This document shows positions 50,500-59,891 of a stretch of 64,000 nucleotides of DNA, in pieces. The translations under genes were made by a program, and so were the position numbers. Below the pieces are notes generated by a model that was not told where the DNA came from, searched no databases, and worked only from the letters and a program-made list of their open reading frames with translations. This DNA is from Actinomadura luteofluorescens (GTDB lineage: Bacteria > Actinomycetota > Actinomycetes > Streptosporangiales > Streptosporangiaceae). The stretch is from contig NZ_JACCBA010000001.1 in assembly GCF_013409365.1 (NCBI RefSeq), forward strand, positions 7,192,001-7,256,000, in the 5' to 3' direction. Positions within the stretch are counted from its first letter, which is position 1. Each line of letters begins with the position of its first letter.

Positions 50500-53223
50500 C
50501 TAGCCGGCAGGGGTGTAGGAGTCGATCAGGCCGCCGAGGGCGCCGAGGGCCGACGTCGCCTCGCGGAGGCGGTCGGGCCAGTCGGGGTCGGTGCGCAGGG
50601 CGCCCACCGCGGTCTCCAGCGCCCGGGACGAACCCCACACCGCGACGTCGCGGGCGGCGACGTCGCGCTGGTCGCGTTCCCACCAGGCGCTGACGGCGCG
50701 GTACTGCTCGGCGAGCGTGTCACCGGGAATCGCGCGCCCGTAGCGGCGCTCCCACTGCCCGCTCAGAGGATGGCGCCCGCCGTCCGGGGACCTTCGCCGC
50801 GCCTCGCCGAGCTCCTCCAGGACGAGGCACCAGCGGTACGGGGCGGCGAAGAACTCCGTCTCGTCGTCGGCGCACGTGGCGCCCCGCAACATCCCGGCCA
50901 GATGGTCGGCCAGGCCGGCGGAGGCGGCGCGGGACGCGACGGCCGCGTCCACCACGTGCGAAATGGCGCAGTCGCGGATCCGGGGCGGCAGCCCGTCCAG
51001 GACGGAGAGGGCCGGGTACGGGGAGCCCCAGCCGGTCAGATGGGCGGCGGCGGCGATCTCCGCCCACATCACCAGTTCGGGACGGTCGGACAGGGCCCGC
51101 TGGGCGGTGCGCATGTCCCGCAGCGTGCAGGGGGAGTCGCGGCAGTCCGTCCCGCACGTCCCGCTGCGGGGGGTGACCAGCGCGCGGGGCGAGGCCGTCG
51201 GCGGCGCGGCCTCCTCCAGGTGCGAGCCGTCCGGCATCCGGACCAGGTGCGGGTAGTCCATGCCGTCGGTGAACACCGCGCCCTCGCCCGGCGTCAGCGT
51301 GACGAGGAACTGCGACTGTGCCTCGGTGATGTTCATCGTGGCGCCGACCGCGTCCCGGTCGTCCTTCGCGGGCAGCCGGTGGACGATCTTGACGGCGGTG
51401 TTCTTGATGATGTCCGGGACGAGCTTGGACGGGATCTGCTCCGCCACGATCAGCCCCTCCCCGTAGGCGCGGATCTCCGCCAGCAGGCTCGCGAACGTCT
51501 CCACGGCGTGCGACGCGGGCCCGGCCTGCTCGCTGCGGCGCAGCAGCCGGTGCGCCTCCTCGAACACGCTGAGGTGCCGCAGCCCGGACGGGGCGCCCTG
51601 CCGCTGCCGCAGCCGCAGGTGCTCGACCAGCCGGACCAGGACGGTGCCCATCAGGAACGCCTTGTCGCGGTCGTCCCCGACGTCCTCGATCTCCAGGACG
51701 ACGTTGCGGGCGAGCAGCGCGTCGAAGTCGATGGGGTGGCCGCCCTCGAAGAACCGCCCGGTGGTGCCGAGCCGCAGGCTGGACAGCCGGACCCGGATGA
51801 AGCCGCGCACGTTGTCGGTGATCTCCTGGCCGTAGCCGATCTCGTCGACGACCTGCTCGGCGGTGGCCTGCAGGTCGGCCAGCGTCGGGTAGCGCGGCGC
51901 GGCGCCCGGCGCGGCCGGCTCGCCGAGCGCGAGGTCCCAGCCGAGCCGCTCGTAGCAGCGGGTCAGCGCCGCCGCGAGCACCTGCGGGAACGGCTCGTCG
52001 GCCTCGAACGCCGCGAGGAACAGGGCGCGGACGAGGTCGGCGTGGGTCTGCAGCGGGAACGGCCGCCCGTCCGGCCCGGTCGCCGGTTCGAGCGGGTTGA
52101 TCCCGGCCGCGATCGCCTCCGCGTCCCCCGGGCGGATCGTGACGACCTCCGCGTCCGGGAGCCGCGCCGCCATCAGCCGGTACTCCGCCTTCGCGGGCTC
52201 GACCACCAGCCACGGCAGCCCCGCCCCCGACGCGGCCGCGAGCAGCGACCGGACGGTCTGCGACTTGCCGGCGCCGGTCGCGCCGCACACGAACGTGTGC
52301 CGGTTCAGGCTCGACAGCGGCAGCGAGATCGGGCCCACGTCGCGGCGGTTGCGGTCCAGGACCCGTCCCAGGCCGACCCCGGTGCCCGGCGACTCGGGCG
52401 TGACGTCGAAGTCCGGCCGCATCACGAACCGGACCCCGGCGACCTCCCGGACGGGCGGCCGCGCCAGCGCCGCGACGAGCTGCGTGCTCGCCTCGAACGG
52501 CCCGGCCGCGCCCGGGACCAGCGCGTACGGCAGGCGACCGAGGTCCGCCGACGCGCACACCAGCGCCGCGACGCGCGCCGCAGCCTGGGGCGTCGCCGCC
52601 CCCGCCGCCAGATGCACCCGCCAGAGGCCGGACGTGGCGGCCTGGCGCAGCTCCCGATGCCGCTTCTCCATCCGCAGGGCCGCGACGGAGTCCTCCGGCG
52701 ACAGCTCCGCCATCGACCGGGCGCGCTGCTGCCGGTCGGCGAGGTCGTCGGCGAGGCGCCGCGCCTCGTCCGGATCGACGGGCTCGGCGACCAGCATCCA
52801 GGCGAACGGCTGCATCCACACCGAGAGCAGGCCGTCCTCCAGGGACGGGCGCGCGGGCTCCTCCGGCGGCGGATCCTCCACCAGGAGCCCGTCGGCGATG
52901 CCGCCGATGCTCACCCAGTGGGGCATCGAGTCCTCGCCGATGCCCTGGGGCAGCAGGGTCCCGCGTCCGCCCGCCGGGAGGCTGAGGGTCGCGGCGGACC
53001 CGTCGCGGTCGGCGACGAGCCCGTCCCCGCCGACGAACACCTCCGTGGGGCCGAACGCCTCGGCGCGGCGCCAGCCGACGAGCACCGGGTCCTTGCCCGC
53101 GTGGTAGGCCGACACCAGTGCCGCGAGCCGCTGGTCGCGCCACTCGTCCCGTCCGTCCGTCTCGTCCGGACGGGGGACCTCCATCAGCCGGCACACCGGA
53201 AGGCCGCGTACGACGTCCCACAT
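50500..53223 (-). CDS. HerA/VirB4-type ATPase
   Basis: 907 aa. The centre holds an ATPase core: Walker A GATGAGKSQT (Lys320), then WLVVEPAKAEYR, Walker B-like LSVFEEAHRLL, an ADR-type LIVAEQIPSKLVPDIIKNT sensor block and a HRLPAKDDRDAVG region. All are as in HerA/DUF87 translocase-type ATPases. About 290 residues precede the core and some 200 follow, including a Cys cluster (GTCGTDCRDSPC). It could pump DNA or protein through a hexameric ring. The ATG at 53223 is the likeliest start; a TTG at 53307 would add 28 residues. It is divergent from the membrane partner gene at 53451. Confidence 0.82.
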   Translation of the reverse strand: MWDVVRGLPVCRLMEVPRPDETDGRDEWRDQRLAALVSAYHAGKDPVLVGWRRAEAFGPTEVFVGGDGLVADRDGSAATLSLPAGGRGTLLPQGIGEDSMPHWVSIGGIADGLLVEDPPPEEPARPSLEDGLLSVWMQPFAWMLVAEPVDPDEARRLADDLADRQQRARSMAELSPEDSVAALRMEKRHRELRQAATSGLWRVHLAAGAATPQAAARVAALVCASADLGRLPYALVPGAAGPFEASTQLVAALARPPVREVAGVRFVMRPDFDVTPESPGTGVGLGRVLDRNRRDVGPISLPLSSLNRHTFVCGATGAGKSQTVRSLLAAASGAGLPWLVVEPAKAEYRLMAARLPDAEVVTIRPGDAEAIAAGINPLEPATGPDGRPFPLQTHADLVRALFLAAFEADEPFPQVLAAALTRCYERLGWDLALGEPAAPGAAPRYPTLADLQATAEQVVDEIGYGQEITDNVRGFIRVRLSSLRLGTTGRFFEGGHPIDFDALLARNVVLEIEDVGDDRDKAFLMGTVLVRLVEHLRLRQRQGAPSGLRHLSVFEEAHRLLRRSEQAGPASHAVETFASLLAEIRAYGEGLIVAEQIPSKLVPDIIKNTAVKIVHRLPAKDDRDAVGATMNITEAQSQFLVTLTPGEGAVFTDGMDYPHLVRMPDGSHLEEAAPPTASPRALVTPRSGTCGTDCRDSPCTLRDMRTAQRALSDRPELVMWAEIAAAAHLTGWGSPYPALSVLDGLPPRIRDCAISHVVDAAVASRAASAGLADHLAGMLRGATCADDETEFFAAPYRWCLVLEELGEARRRSPDGGRHPLSGQWERRYGRAIPGDTLAEQYRAVSAWWERDQRDVAARDVAVWGSSRALETAVGALRTDPDWPDRLREATSALGALGGLIDSYTPAG

Positions 53224-53450
53224 GGTCAGCCGCGCCGGCGGGCCGGGCCGGACATTTTCGCGATCTCGCCTCGGTCCAAGGTCATGAGCAGTCAGGCTAT
53301 TGAGCAAGGAGCCCTTTGGGAAGGCCGTTTCCTCACGGAGGGCCTGACAAGTTACATGTCAATCTGCTTGGGTTATTTGCGGCATACCGAGCGGGACGGG
53401 ACGGGCGTGACGATCGCGCCGGCAACCGGACGGGAAGGGGGGTTCAGATC
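53224..53450. promoter_or_regulatory. Divergent promoter region of the HerA-type ATPase and membrane partner
   Basis: A 227-base gap with a locally AT-richer centre (53345-53375, including TTACATGTCAATC and TTGGGTTATTTGC). It is likely to hold promoters for both directions. No clear operator palindrome is seen. Confidence 0.4.
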
Positions 53451-55616
53451 GTGAGGGGCAGTCCGGTCGACCATGGAGGATTGCTGTCGCGCCGCGAACG
53501 GCTCTTCAGCCCCGATCCACGCCTGGGCTGGGTGTTCCGCGACCGCTGGTGGTTCCTGAGCCCCTTCCCGGACGCGCCGCCCCAGCAGCAGGCGCTGCCC
53601 GACTACCTCGCGCGCCGGGTCGTGGAGACCGACCAGGCCGCGCAGCGGAGGCTGAACCGGACGCTTCCGGTGAGCGCGGGGATCGCGATGATCCTCGTGC
53701 TCTTCGCCGCCTGCTCGATGAGCAGCGCCGAGGGCCTCTCGATCGGCTCGCTGCTGCTGGCCGCCATCGCCCTCGGCCCCGGCGCGCTGCTGACCTGGTG
53801 GGCCGTGCGGCAGCGGCAGAGCGCCCGGCAGGTCCACGACCTCGCCCAGCAGCAGATCATCAGCGGCTACCAGGAACAGGCCCGGCAGTGGCACGCCCGC
53901 AAGCAGGCGCACGACGCCGCGGAGCGCGCACGGCTGGACGACCTGCCCGAGTGGGGCGCGGCCCCGCGCCCCGGCCGCCGCCTGGACGTGTTCGGCGGGA
54001 CGCTGTGGGCGTGGGAGGCGCTGCTCACCACGTACGGGACGTCCACCCTCTCCGTCCAGCCGCTGCTCGTGCTCGACCTGTCCCGCGAGGTCGTCAGCCG
54101 CGAACTGGTCGAGCTGGCCCAGGCGGCGTGGATGGGCGTGGACGCGCAGCTGCTGCCCAGCCGCCAGGCCTCGTCCAGCCTGCTGGCCGACATGTCGCCC
54201 CGCGACCTCGTGGACGCGATCGTCGAGTCCATGCACGGCGGCACGCCCGACGCCGTGCGCGCCGACCGCAGCATGGACGACCGGATCCTCACCAAGGTCT
54301 GCGGCGCGCTCGGCGACGACGTCACGCTCGCCCGGATCGCGGCCGCGCTGCGCGCCCTGATGGGCGAGCCCGACGACGGCGGCGCGCTGACCCGCGAGGA
54401 GCGGCGCCACATCACGAACGAGCTGTTCACCGTGGAGTACCGGCGGCAGACCCACGCGAACCTGTCGCGGATCGAGTCCTACGTCCACCCCCTCGAAGAC
54501 CTCGGCACGTCGCCGGACCGGAAGGAGGGCGCCGGCTACCTGACCTGCATCGCGCTCGACAGCCATGCCCGCAACGTCCGCTCCGAGCTGCTGACCGACC
54601 TCGTCGTCCAGTGGGTGACGCACCGCATCACCGCGTCGCAGGCCTCCACGCCCGCCCTCGTCGTCGCCGGCGCGGACGAGCTCGCCCGCCGCCACCTGGA
54701 ACGCCTCTCGGACGCCTGCGAGCGGCGCGGCGTCCCGCTGACCCTGCTGTTCCGGCGGCTGCGGGAGACGTCCGCCGAGATGATCGGCGGCGGCGCCGTC
54801 GCGTTCATGCGGCTCGGCAACCACGAGGACGCGTCCCGCGCCGCCGACTTCATCGGGCGCGACCACCGCTTCGTCCTGTCGCAGATCACGAAGAACGTCG
54901 GCGGGAACGAGTCCCACACCACCACCGAGACCGAGGGCACGGGCGACTCCGAGACCCACAGCACCAGCCGCACGATCGGGACGTCCCGCAACTGGGGGAC
55001 GAACCGCTCGTCCGGCACCACCTACTCGGGCGGCGAGATGTTCGGGCTGTTCCCCGACCGCTCGACGTCCCACCAGCGCGGCAGCAACCGGGGCGGGTCC
55101 ACCAGCACCAGCGACACCGAGGGCACCTCCACCTCCACCTCGCGGAACTGGTCGGCCGCCTACTCCTTCGCGGAGGGGACGAACTGGAGCGACGCCGACA
55201 CCACGCAGCGCGTGTACGAGTACGCCGTCGAACCCGTCACCCTCCAGCACCTGCCCGACCACGCCCTGCTGCTGGTCCAGTCGGTGCCCGGCCGCGGCCG
55301 CACGATCACGCCCGTCGAATGCGACCCGGCCATCATCACGCTGGACCGCGTCACCACCGGCCCCCTCCCGGACCCGCCGCCCCCGCGGCCGGCGCTCCCC
55401 GCCCCGAGCACGGAGCAGACGGCGCCCGATCCCGTCCCGCATTCCCAGCCGTGGGGCGCGCCGCCCGCCCCGCAGTGGGCCGCGCCGACGACGCCGCCCC
55501 CGCCGAGGGCGCCCCTGTCGACCCGGCCGGGCCCGCCGCCCGGCCAGCAGAGCGGCCCGCGGCCGCCCGACGATCCGCGCCAGGGGCCGCCGCCGCTGTT
55601 CGGCGGGAGGAGCTGA
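53451..55616 (+). CDS. Two-helix membrane protein with a Walker-less VirD4/TraG-like domain
   Basis: 721 aa. A cytoplasmic N-terminus is followed by two membrane helices (about 74-90 and 96-118), a coiled stretch, a globular domain, then a part with TPALVVAGADELARRHLERL, LTLLFRRLRE and AVAFMRLGNHEDAS. This resembles the C-terminal target-recognition part of VirD4/TraG/HerA coupling ATPases, but no Walker A is present. A Ser/Thr/Gly-rich segment (about 485-580) and a Pro-rich tail (about 630-720) follow. GTG 53451 has AAGGGGGG upstream. Divergent position suggests it is the membrane partner of the HerA-type ATPase. Function unknown. Confidence 0.7.
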   Translation: MRGSPVDHGGLLSRRERLFSPDPRLGWVFRDRWWFLSPFPDAPPQQQALPDYLARRVVETDQAAQRRLNRTLPVSAGIAMILVLFAACSMSSAEGLSIGSLLLAAIALGPGALLTWWAVRQRQSARQVHDLAQQQIISGYQEQARQWHARKQAHDAAERARLDDLPEWGAAPRPGRRLDVFGGTLWAWEALLTTYGTSTLSVQPLLVLDLSREVVSRELVELAQAAWMGVDAQLLPSRQASSSLLADMSPRDLVDAIVESMHGGTPDAVRADRSMDDRILTKVCGALGDDVTLARIAAALRALMGEPDDGGALTREERRHITNELFTVEYRRQTHANLSRIESYVHPLEDLGTSPDRKEGAGYLTCIALDSHARNVRSELLTDLVVQWVTHRITASQASTPALVVAGADELARRHLERLSDACERRGVPLTLLFRRLRETSAEMIGGGAVAFMRLGNHEDASRAADFIGRDHRFVLSQITKNVGGNESHTTTETEGTGDSETHSTSRTIGTSRNWGTNRSSGTTYSGGEMFGLFPDRSTSHQRGSNRGGSTSTSDTEGTSTSTSRNWSAAYSFAEGTNWSDADTTQRVYEYAVEPVTLQHLPDHALLLVQSVPGRGRTITPVECDPAIITLDRVTTGPLPDPPPPRPALPAPSTEQTAPDPVPHSQPWGAPPAPQWAAPTTPPPPRAPLSTRPGPPPGQQSGPRPPDDPRQGPPPLFGGRS

Positions 55617-55622
55617 CCGGGC

Positions 55623-57494
55623 TCAGCCGAGCCGGCGGCGGAGGCCCTGCGCCCGCCGGACGAGGGAGAGCGGCAGCCCGTCGCGCTGGTGCTCGATGCG
55701 GTGCTCCACGGCCGCGACCAGATCCGCGCCGAACCCCATGCGCACCGCCGCCGCGTCCGCCCGCGCCTCGCCTCCGGCGCTGAGCACGCGCGCGCCCAGC
55801 GAGGCGGCGTGGGCGAGCGCGGCCGGCACCGCCACCAGCGCCGTCACCACCGTGGCGACGGCGGCCAGCAGGAACACCCCCAGGAAGCCGATCGGCCGGT
55901 GCCACTCGACGGCCCGCTTCCACATCGGGCCGATCGGGGCCCACGCCGTGCGCAGCGCCCACCGCAGCGTCCGGTTCGGCAGCGTCACCTGCGCGTGGAC
56001 GAACGCGGGCACCGCCCGCCACCCCTGGAGATGCCCCAGCTCGTGGGCGAGGACGGCGGCGAGGTGCCCGGGCGGCAGCGAGCGCGCCGAATGCGACGTG
56101 ACCGCCACCGTGCGCGCCGACGGCCGGCACGCGTTCAGCCCGTCCGACTCGACGATCACGACCCGGTAGCCGCTGACACCGGCGTGCTGCTGCACGTAGC
56201 GCCACGCGTGCTCCAGCCGTGCGCGCTCGTCGCCGTCCGGCTCCCGGTAGCCGTAGGAGCGCGCGGCGCTGAGGGGCGCCAGCAGCAGGAGCGCCCACGC
56301 GGCGAACACCGACACCGCGCCCCACAAGGGCCAGAGGGTCCCCGCCCCGAAAGCGACGGCGGCGACCAGGCCACCTTCGGCCGCCACGACCAGCCCGATC
56401 GCGATACCGGCCCGTCCGGACGGCGTCCCCTGCGGCCGCCCCGGCGGAAGAAAACGCGGCACCGGCCCGTCCGCCTGCCCCAGCGCCGGAGGCTGCGGCG
56501 CAGGAGACTTCCGCGGACCTGGTGAGGGAGGCGCGGACGCCTCCATCCGAGCCTCCTGCAAGGGCGGCCGGGCAGCCTGCGGCGGGACGCGACCGCCCCC
56601 GAGCCGCGGCGGCTGCGCAGACCGCGACGAAGCGGGCATGCCCCGCCCCTGAGAAGGCCCAGGCCAAGACCCCGGCGCCTGATAAGGAGGCGTGCGCGCC
56701 TCACCAGGGCGCGGCGGTGAAGTCGAGGATGGTTCTGCCGCGCGCGGGCGAGGAGGTGGCGCCGTGGCCGCAGGTGGTGGTGTGTGGTGCCGGGCGGGGG
56801 GAGGTGGCGTGCGGGGCTCGGCGAGGCTCGGTGGGGGAGTCGCCGGTGTCTTCGGTGGTGCTTCTGCCGTGTGCGGCTGGGTGGCTGGAAGCGGAGGCGG
56901 AGACGTCGCGGGAGACGCTGATTCCGGACGCGGCCGGGGAGGCAGTGTTGTGTGCGGGTCGGCGGGGGGAGGTGGCGTGCGGGGCTCGCTGAGGCTTGCT
57001 GGGGGCTTCGCCGGGACTTTCGCCGAGGGGGGTGGGGGAGGGGCCGTGGGACGTGGTGGTTCCGGCGGCTGGGAGGGCGTGAGAGGCCGCTGCGGTGTGC
57101 GGGAGGCGCCGAGGCTCGGCGGGGGAGGCGTCGGTGGTTCGGGCGGGGCCTCTTGCGGAGGCGACTGCGAAGCAGACGGCGTCTCGGCCGGAGGCGGCGA
57201 GGGCTGAGGCGTGGACGCGAAGCGGGGCGGCTCGGGCGGTGAAAGCGGCGGCCGTGGTGTTGCCGGTGTTTCCGGCTGAGCTTGCGCTGGGGGAGGTGGT
57301 GGCGGCGCGACGGCTGCCGGCCCGGGCCTTTGCGGGCGTGGGGCGGGGGCGGGCGGAGGGTCGGCGCTCAGCGAGGCGCGGCGGCGGGCGCGGGAGTCGT
57401 AGCGGCGCGACTGGTCGGTCCAGGTCTGGCCGTCCCAGTAGCGCTCGCGGCCCATCCACTCTGGATCTGGGTACCACCCAGGTGGTGTGCTCAC
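55623..57494 (-). CDS. M48-type metalloprotease with DUF2510 head and Pro-rich linker
   Basis: 623 aa. N-terminal DUF2510 (PPGWYPDPEWMGRERYWDG, residues 4-22), a 300-residue Pro/Ala/Ser-rich linker, two membrane helices (about 355-400, GIAIGLVVAAEGGLVAAVAF and GAVSVFAAWALLLLAPL), then a peptidase M48-like domain with HELGH near residue 483 (AVLAHELGHLQGWR) and two further membrane segments. M48 proteases (HtpX/Ste24) cut membrane proteins. The gene converges on the VirD4-like gene with 6 bases between stops. The linker has low-complexity repeats of PPP and PTPP types. Confidence 0.85.
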   Translation of the reverse strand: MSTPPGWYPDPEWMGRERYWDGQTWTDQSRRYDSRARRRASLSADPPPAPAPRPQRPGPAAVAPPPPPPAQAQPETPATPRPPLSPPEPPRFASTPQPSPPPAETPSASQSPPQEAPPEPPTPPPPSLGASRTPQRPLTPSQPPEPPRPTAPPPPPSAKVPAKPPASLSEPRTPPPPADPHTTLPPRPRPESASPATSPPPLPATQPHTAEAPPKTPATPPPSLAEPRTPPPPARHHTPPPAATAPPPRPRAAEPSSTSPPRPGEARTPPYQAPGSWPGPSQGRGMPASSRSAQPPRLGGGRVPPQAARPPLQEARMEASAPPSPGPRKSPAPQPPALGQADGPVPRFLPPGRPQGTPSGRAGIAIGLVVAAEGGLVAAVAFGAGTLWPLWGAVSVFAAWALLLLAPLSAARSYGYREPDGDERARLEHAWRYVQQHAGVSGYRVVIVESDGLNACRPSARTVAVTSHSARSLPPGHLAAVLAHELGHLQGWRAVPAFVHAQVTLPNRTLRWALRTAWAPIGPMWKRAVEWHRPIGFLGVFLLAAVATVVTALVAVPAALAHAASLGARVLSAGGEARADAAAVRMGFGADLVAAVEHRIEHQRDGLPLSLVRRAQGLRRRLG

Positions 57495-57562
57495 CGGAAC
57501 CCCGCCTCCCTAAGGAACCGTTCAAGGCTTGCGCACGCGCCGACACAGCGTCAACACGACGG

Positions 57563-57961
57563 TCACAGCTTGGGGGTGAACGGGCGCCGATGGGTGGGAT
57601 CGTCCGGCTCGGCGAGGCCGCGCAGGGCCGTCTCGACGAGCTCGATCCCCTGGAGGAGGGAGACGAGGCGGGCGCCCTCGCGGCGGTAGGCCTCCAGGAC
57701 GGACTCCACGCCGTGCGGGGGGACGACGTCCCCGAGATCGACGCGGGCGGTGCGGAAGCCCTCCCGGGCCGCCTCCACGGACGCGTGGACGTGGTGGCGG
57801 GCCATGCGGGCGAGGGCGATGGGGTAGCGGCGCAGGACGCCGTAGCGCCGGTACTCGGGCGGGACGAGTTCCAGCAGCCAGGCGAGCGCCGTGTCCACGA
57901 AGCGGTCGGTGCCCGGTGGGTGCACCTGCGAGGGCCAGCCGGGCGGAACGTAGGTGCTCAC
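57563..57961 (-). CDS. Conserved hypothetical protein (132 aa)
   Basis: 132 aa, starting at GTG 57961 (MSTYVPPGWPSQVHPPGTD). Mostly helical: FVDTALAWLLELVPPEYRRYGVL, ALARMARHHVHASVEAAREG, VLEAYRREGARLVSLLQGIELVETAL. This pattern is seen in small actinobacterial proteins of unknown function. The start chosen gives the family-like opening; the frame is open further upstream but has poor codon use there. Confidence 0.65.
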   Translation of the reverse strand: MSTYVPPGWPSQVHPPGTDRFVDTALAWLLELVPPEYRRYGVLRRYPIALARMARHHVHASVEAAREGFRTARVDLGDVVPPHGVESVLEAYRREGARLVSLLQGIELVETALRGLAEPDDPTHRRPFTPKL

Positions 57962-58013
57962 GAGGGCAGGATAACCCGGATTCGAACCTATGTTCGAGAG
58001 CGTTCCGGCGCGG

Positions 58014-58358
58014 TCATCCGGTCGGCGGGTTGCGCCGGATCCGGATCTTGCCGGACTCCAGGTCGTCGCGGACGCCGCCGGATCCGGTCTGCTCGTGGTC
58101 GTCCTGGCGCAGCACCTTCTGCCGCTCCTGCTCCTCCTGCTTGACCTTCTTGGAGCCCTCGAAGGCGGAGGCGAGATCCTCGAACATGCCGCCACCGAAA
58201 CCGGCGCCGGTCTCGCCGTCCCCCCGGATGGCCCCCATCAGGGACGACTTGCCCGTCCCCTCGCGGGGCCACTCGATGGTCTCCGGCTCGGCCGCCTCCG
58301 GGCGGTTGCCCATCGGACGGCCCTTGACGCGCTTGCGGCGGCGAAAGGGTGGCTTCAC
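58014..58358 (-). CDS. Small charged hypothetical protein (114 aa)
   Basis: 114 aa, starting at GTG 58358 (KPPFRRRKRVKGRPMGN). Hydrophilic, with a basic N-terminus, a Gly-rich centre (GAGFGGGMFEDLASAFEGSKK) and a Lys/Glu/Gln-rich helical stretch, ending GKIRIRRNPPTG. No family assigned. Confidence 0.55.
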   Translation of the reverse strand: MKPPFRRRKRVKGRPMGNRPEAAEPETIEWPREGTGKSSLMGAIRGDGETGAGFGGGMFEDLASAFEGSKKVKQEEQERQKVLRQDDHEQTGSGGVRDDLESGKIRIRRNPPTG

Positions 58359-58403
58359 ACACTCTCCAACGCGATGAGTCTCCAGAATGATCCCAGCAGA
58401 CAT

Positions 58404-58955
58404 TCAGGTTACGAACGACCACCGGGTGGGAGAACCGGTGAAATCTCCCTGGCGGAGCCCGAACACCGACTGTGGCCGCACCGCGACGGTGGCGTTCACC
58501 TCCGGATCCAGGAAATCGACACGATAGCGCGTGGCGTACTTGGAGTTGACGAGGTCGATGAACCGCTGCAACTCGCGCAGTTCGGTGACGATCTCGGCGC
58601 GCCCCTCGATGACCACGGGGTTCTCGGCCTCCTCGGTGGTGACCGTGACCTGCGGGTTCAGCCGCAGGTTCACCATCTTGCGGGACGGCACCGCGCTGCT
58701 GAACAGCAGTGCCTCTCCCGACCAGGCGCCCCAGACCGGCATGGAGTGCGGTCGTCCGTCCGGCCGCACCGTGCACACCCAGAAGTTGCGGGCGGCCCGC
58801 AGCCGCTCCACGGCCCAGGACCACGGCAGCAGGCCGCTCCCCTCATGGGGTCCCTGGATGCCGTAACCCGGCATGTACGGACGTTCCGCCTTTGGTTCGA
58901 CGGGTCGGACGGGCTGGATGGGCTCCGGTTCCGCGGCGGCGCCGGCGGCCGACAT
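58404..58955 (-). CDS. Pyridoxamine 5'-phosphate oxidase-like FMN/F420 split-barrel protein
   Basis: 183 aa split-barrel flavin- or F420-binding protein: RNFWVCTVRPDGRPHSMPVW, LLFSSAVPSRKMVNLRLNPQVTV and NPVVIEGRAEIV are hallmarks. The ATG at 58955 follows AGGAGGAA. Actinobacterial relatives bind F420, FMN or haem; the substrate is unknown. It is divergent from the Nif3-like gene. Confidence 0.85.
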   Translation of the reverse strand: MSAAGAAAEPEPIQPVRPVEPKAERPYMPGYGIQGPHEGSGLLPWSWAVERLRAARNFWVCTVRPDGRPHSMPVWGAWSGEALLFSSAVPSRKMVNLRLNPQVTVTTEEAENPVVIEGRAEIVTELRELQRFIDLVNSKYATRYRVDFLDPEVNATVAVRPQSVFGLRQGDFTGSPTRWSFVT

Positions 58956-59069
58956 GGCGTTCCTCCTTCGGTCGTGCACTGTCCCGTCCCATATCGTTAC
59001 AGACCTTGGCGTCTCGGGGTGACGCTCGGTGGCTCGTTGGGAGCGGCCAGGCGCGGTAGCCTGCGGGAC

Positions 59070-59891
59070 GTGCGCCTATCCCATGTCATCTCCGCTCTGG
59101 AGGAGCTCTATCCACCCGCGTGGGCGGAGCCCTGGGACGCCGTCGGCCTCGTCTGCGGCGACCCCGCCCAGGACGTGGGACGGGTGCTGTTCGCGGTCGA
59201 CCCCGTCGCCGCCGTGATCGACGAGGCGCTGGAGTGGGAGGCCGACCTCGTGGTCACCCACCATCCGCTGCTGTTGCGCGGGGTGCACTCGGTCGCCGCC
59301 ACCACGCCCAAGGGCCGGCTCGTCCACCGCATGATCACGAACGGGATCGCGCTGCACACCGCGCACACCAATGCCGACCGGGCCGTCCCGGGCGTGTCGG
59401 ACGCGCTGGCGCGGGCCGTCGGCCTCACCGGCGAGCTGCGCCCGATGGTCCCCGCCGACGACGACCCGCGCCGCGGGCTCGGCCGGATCGGGGAGCTGGA
59501 CGAGCCGGTCGCGCTGCGGGAGTTCACCCGGCGCGCCGCCGCCGGGCTGCCGTCCACCGCGTGGGGCGTGCGGGCGGCCGGCGACCCGGACCGTCCCGTC
59601 CGCACCGTCGCGGTCTGCGGCGGCGCCGGCGACTCCCTCCTCGGCACCGCCCAGGCGGCCGGTGTCGACGCCTACCTCACCGCCGACCTGCGGCACCATC
59701 CCGCGTCGGAGTTCGCCGAGCAAGGCGGCCCGGCCCTGGTGGACGCCGCGCACTGGGCGACCGAATGGCCCTGGCTCGCCGACGCCGAACGGCGCCTGGC
59801 CGGGTCGTCCCCGGAAGCGGGCAAGTTGGAGACACGGGTGTCCACGTTCGTCACCGACGCGTGGACCCTTCACGACGAAGGAGCAATGTGA
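59070..59891 (+). CDS. Nif3-like dinuclear metal centre protein
   Basis: Nif3/YbgI/DUF34 family, 273 aa, starting at GTG 59070 (RLSHVISALEELYPP). Metal-binding blocks VVTHHPLLLRGV and HTAHTNADRA, and a late H-W pair (DAAHWATEWPW), match the hexameric toroid family. The exact reaction is not settled; GTP cyclohydrolase-like activity has been proposed for relatives. It overlaps the zinc-ribbon gene by GTGA. This three-gene order (nif3-like, zinc ribbon, RNase H/phosphatase) is conserved in actinobacteria. Confidence 0.92.
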   Translation: MRLSHVISALEELYPPAWAEPWDAVGLVCGDPAQDVGRVLFAVDPVAAVIDEALEWEADLVVTHHPLLLRGVHSVAATTPKGRLVHRMITNGIALHTAHTNADRAVPGVSDALARAVGLTGELRPMVPADDDPRRGLGRIGELDEPVALREFTRRAAAGLPSTAWGVRAAGDPDRPVRTVAVCGGAGDSLLGTAQAAGVDAYLTADLRHHPASEFAEQGGPALVDAAHWATEWPWLADAERRLAGSSPEAGKLETRVSTFVTDAWTLHDEGAM

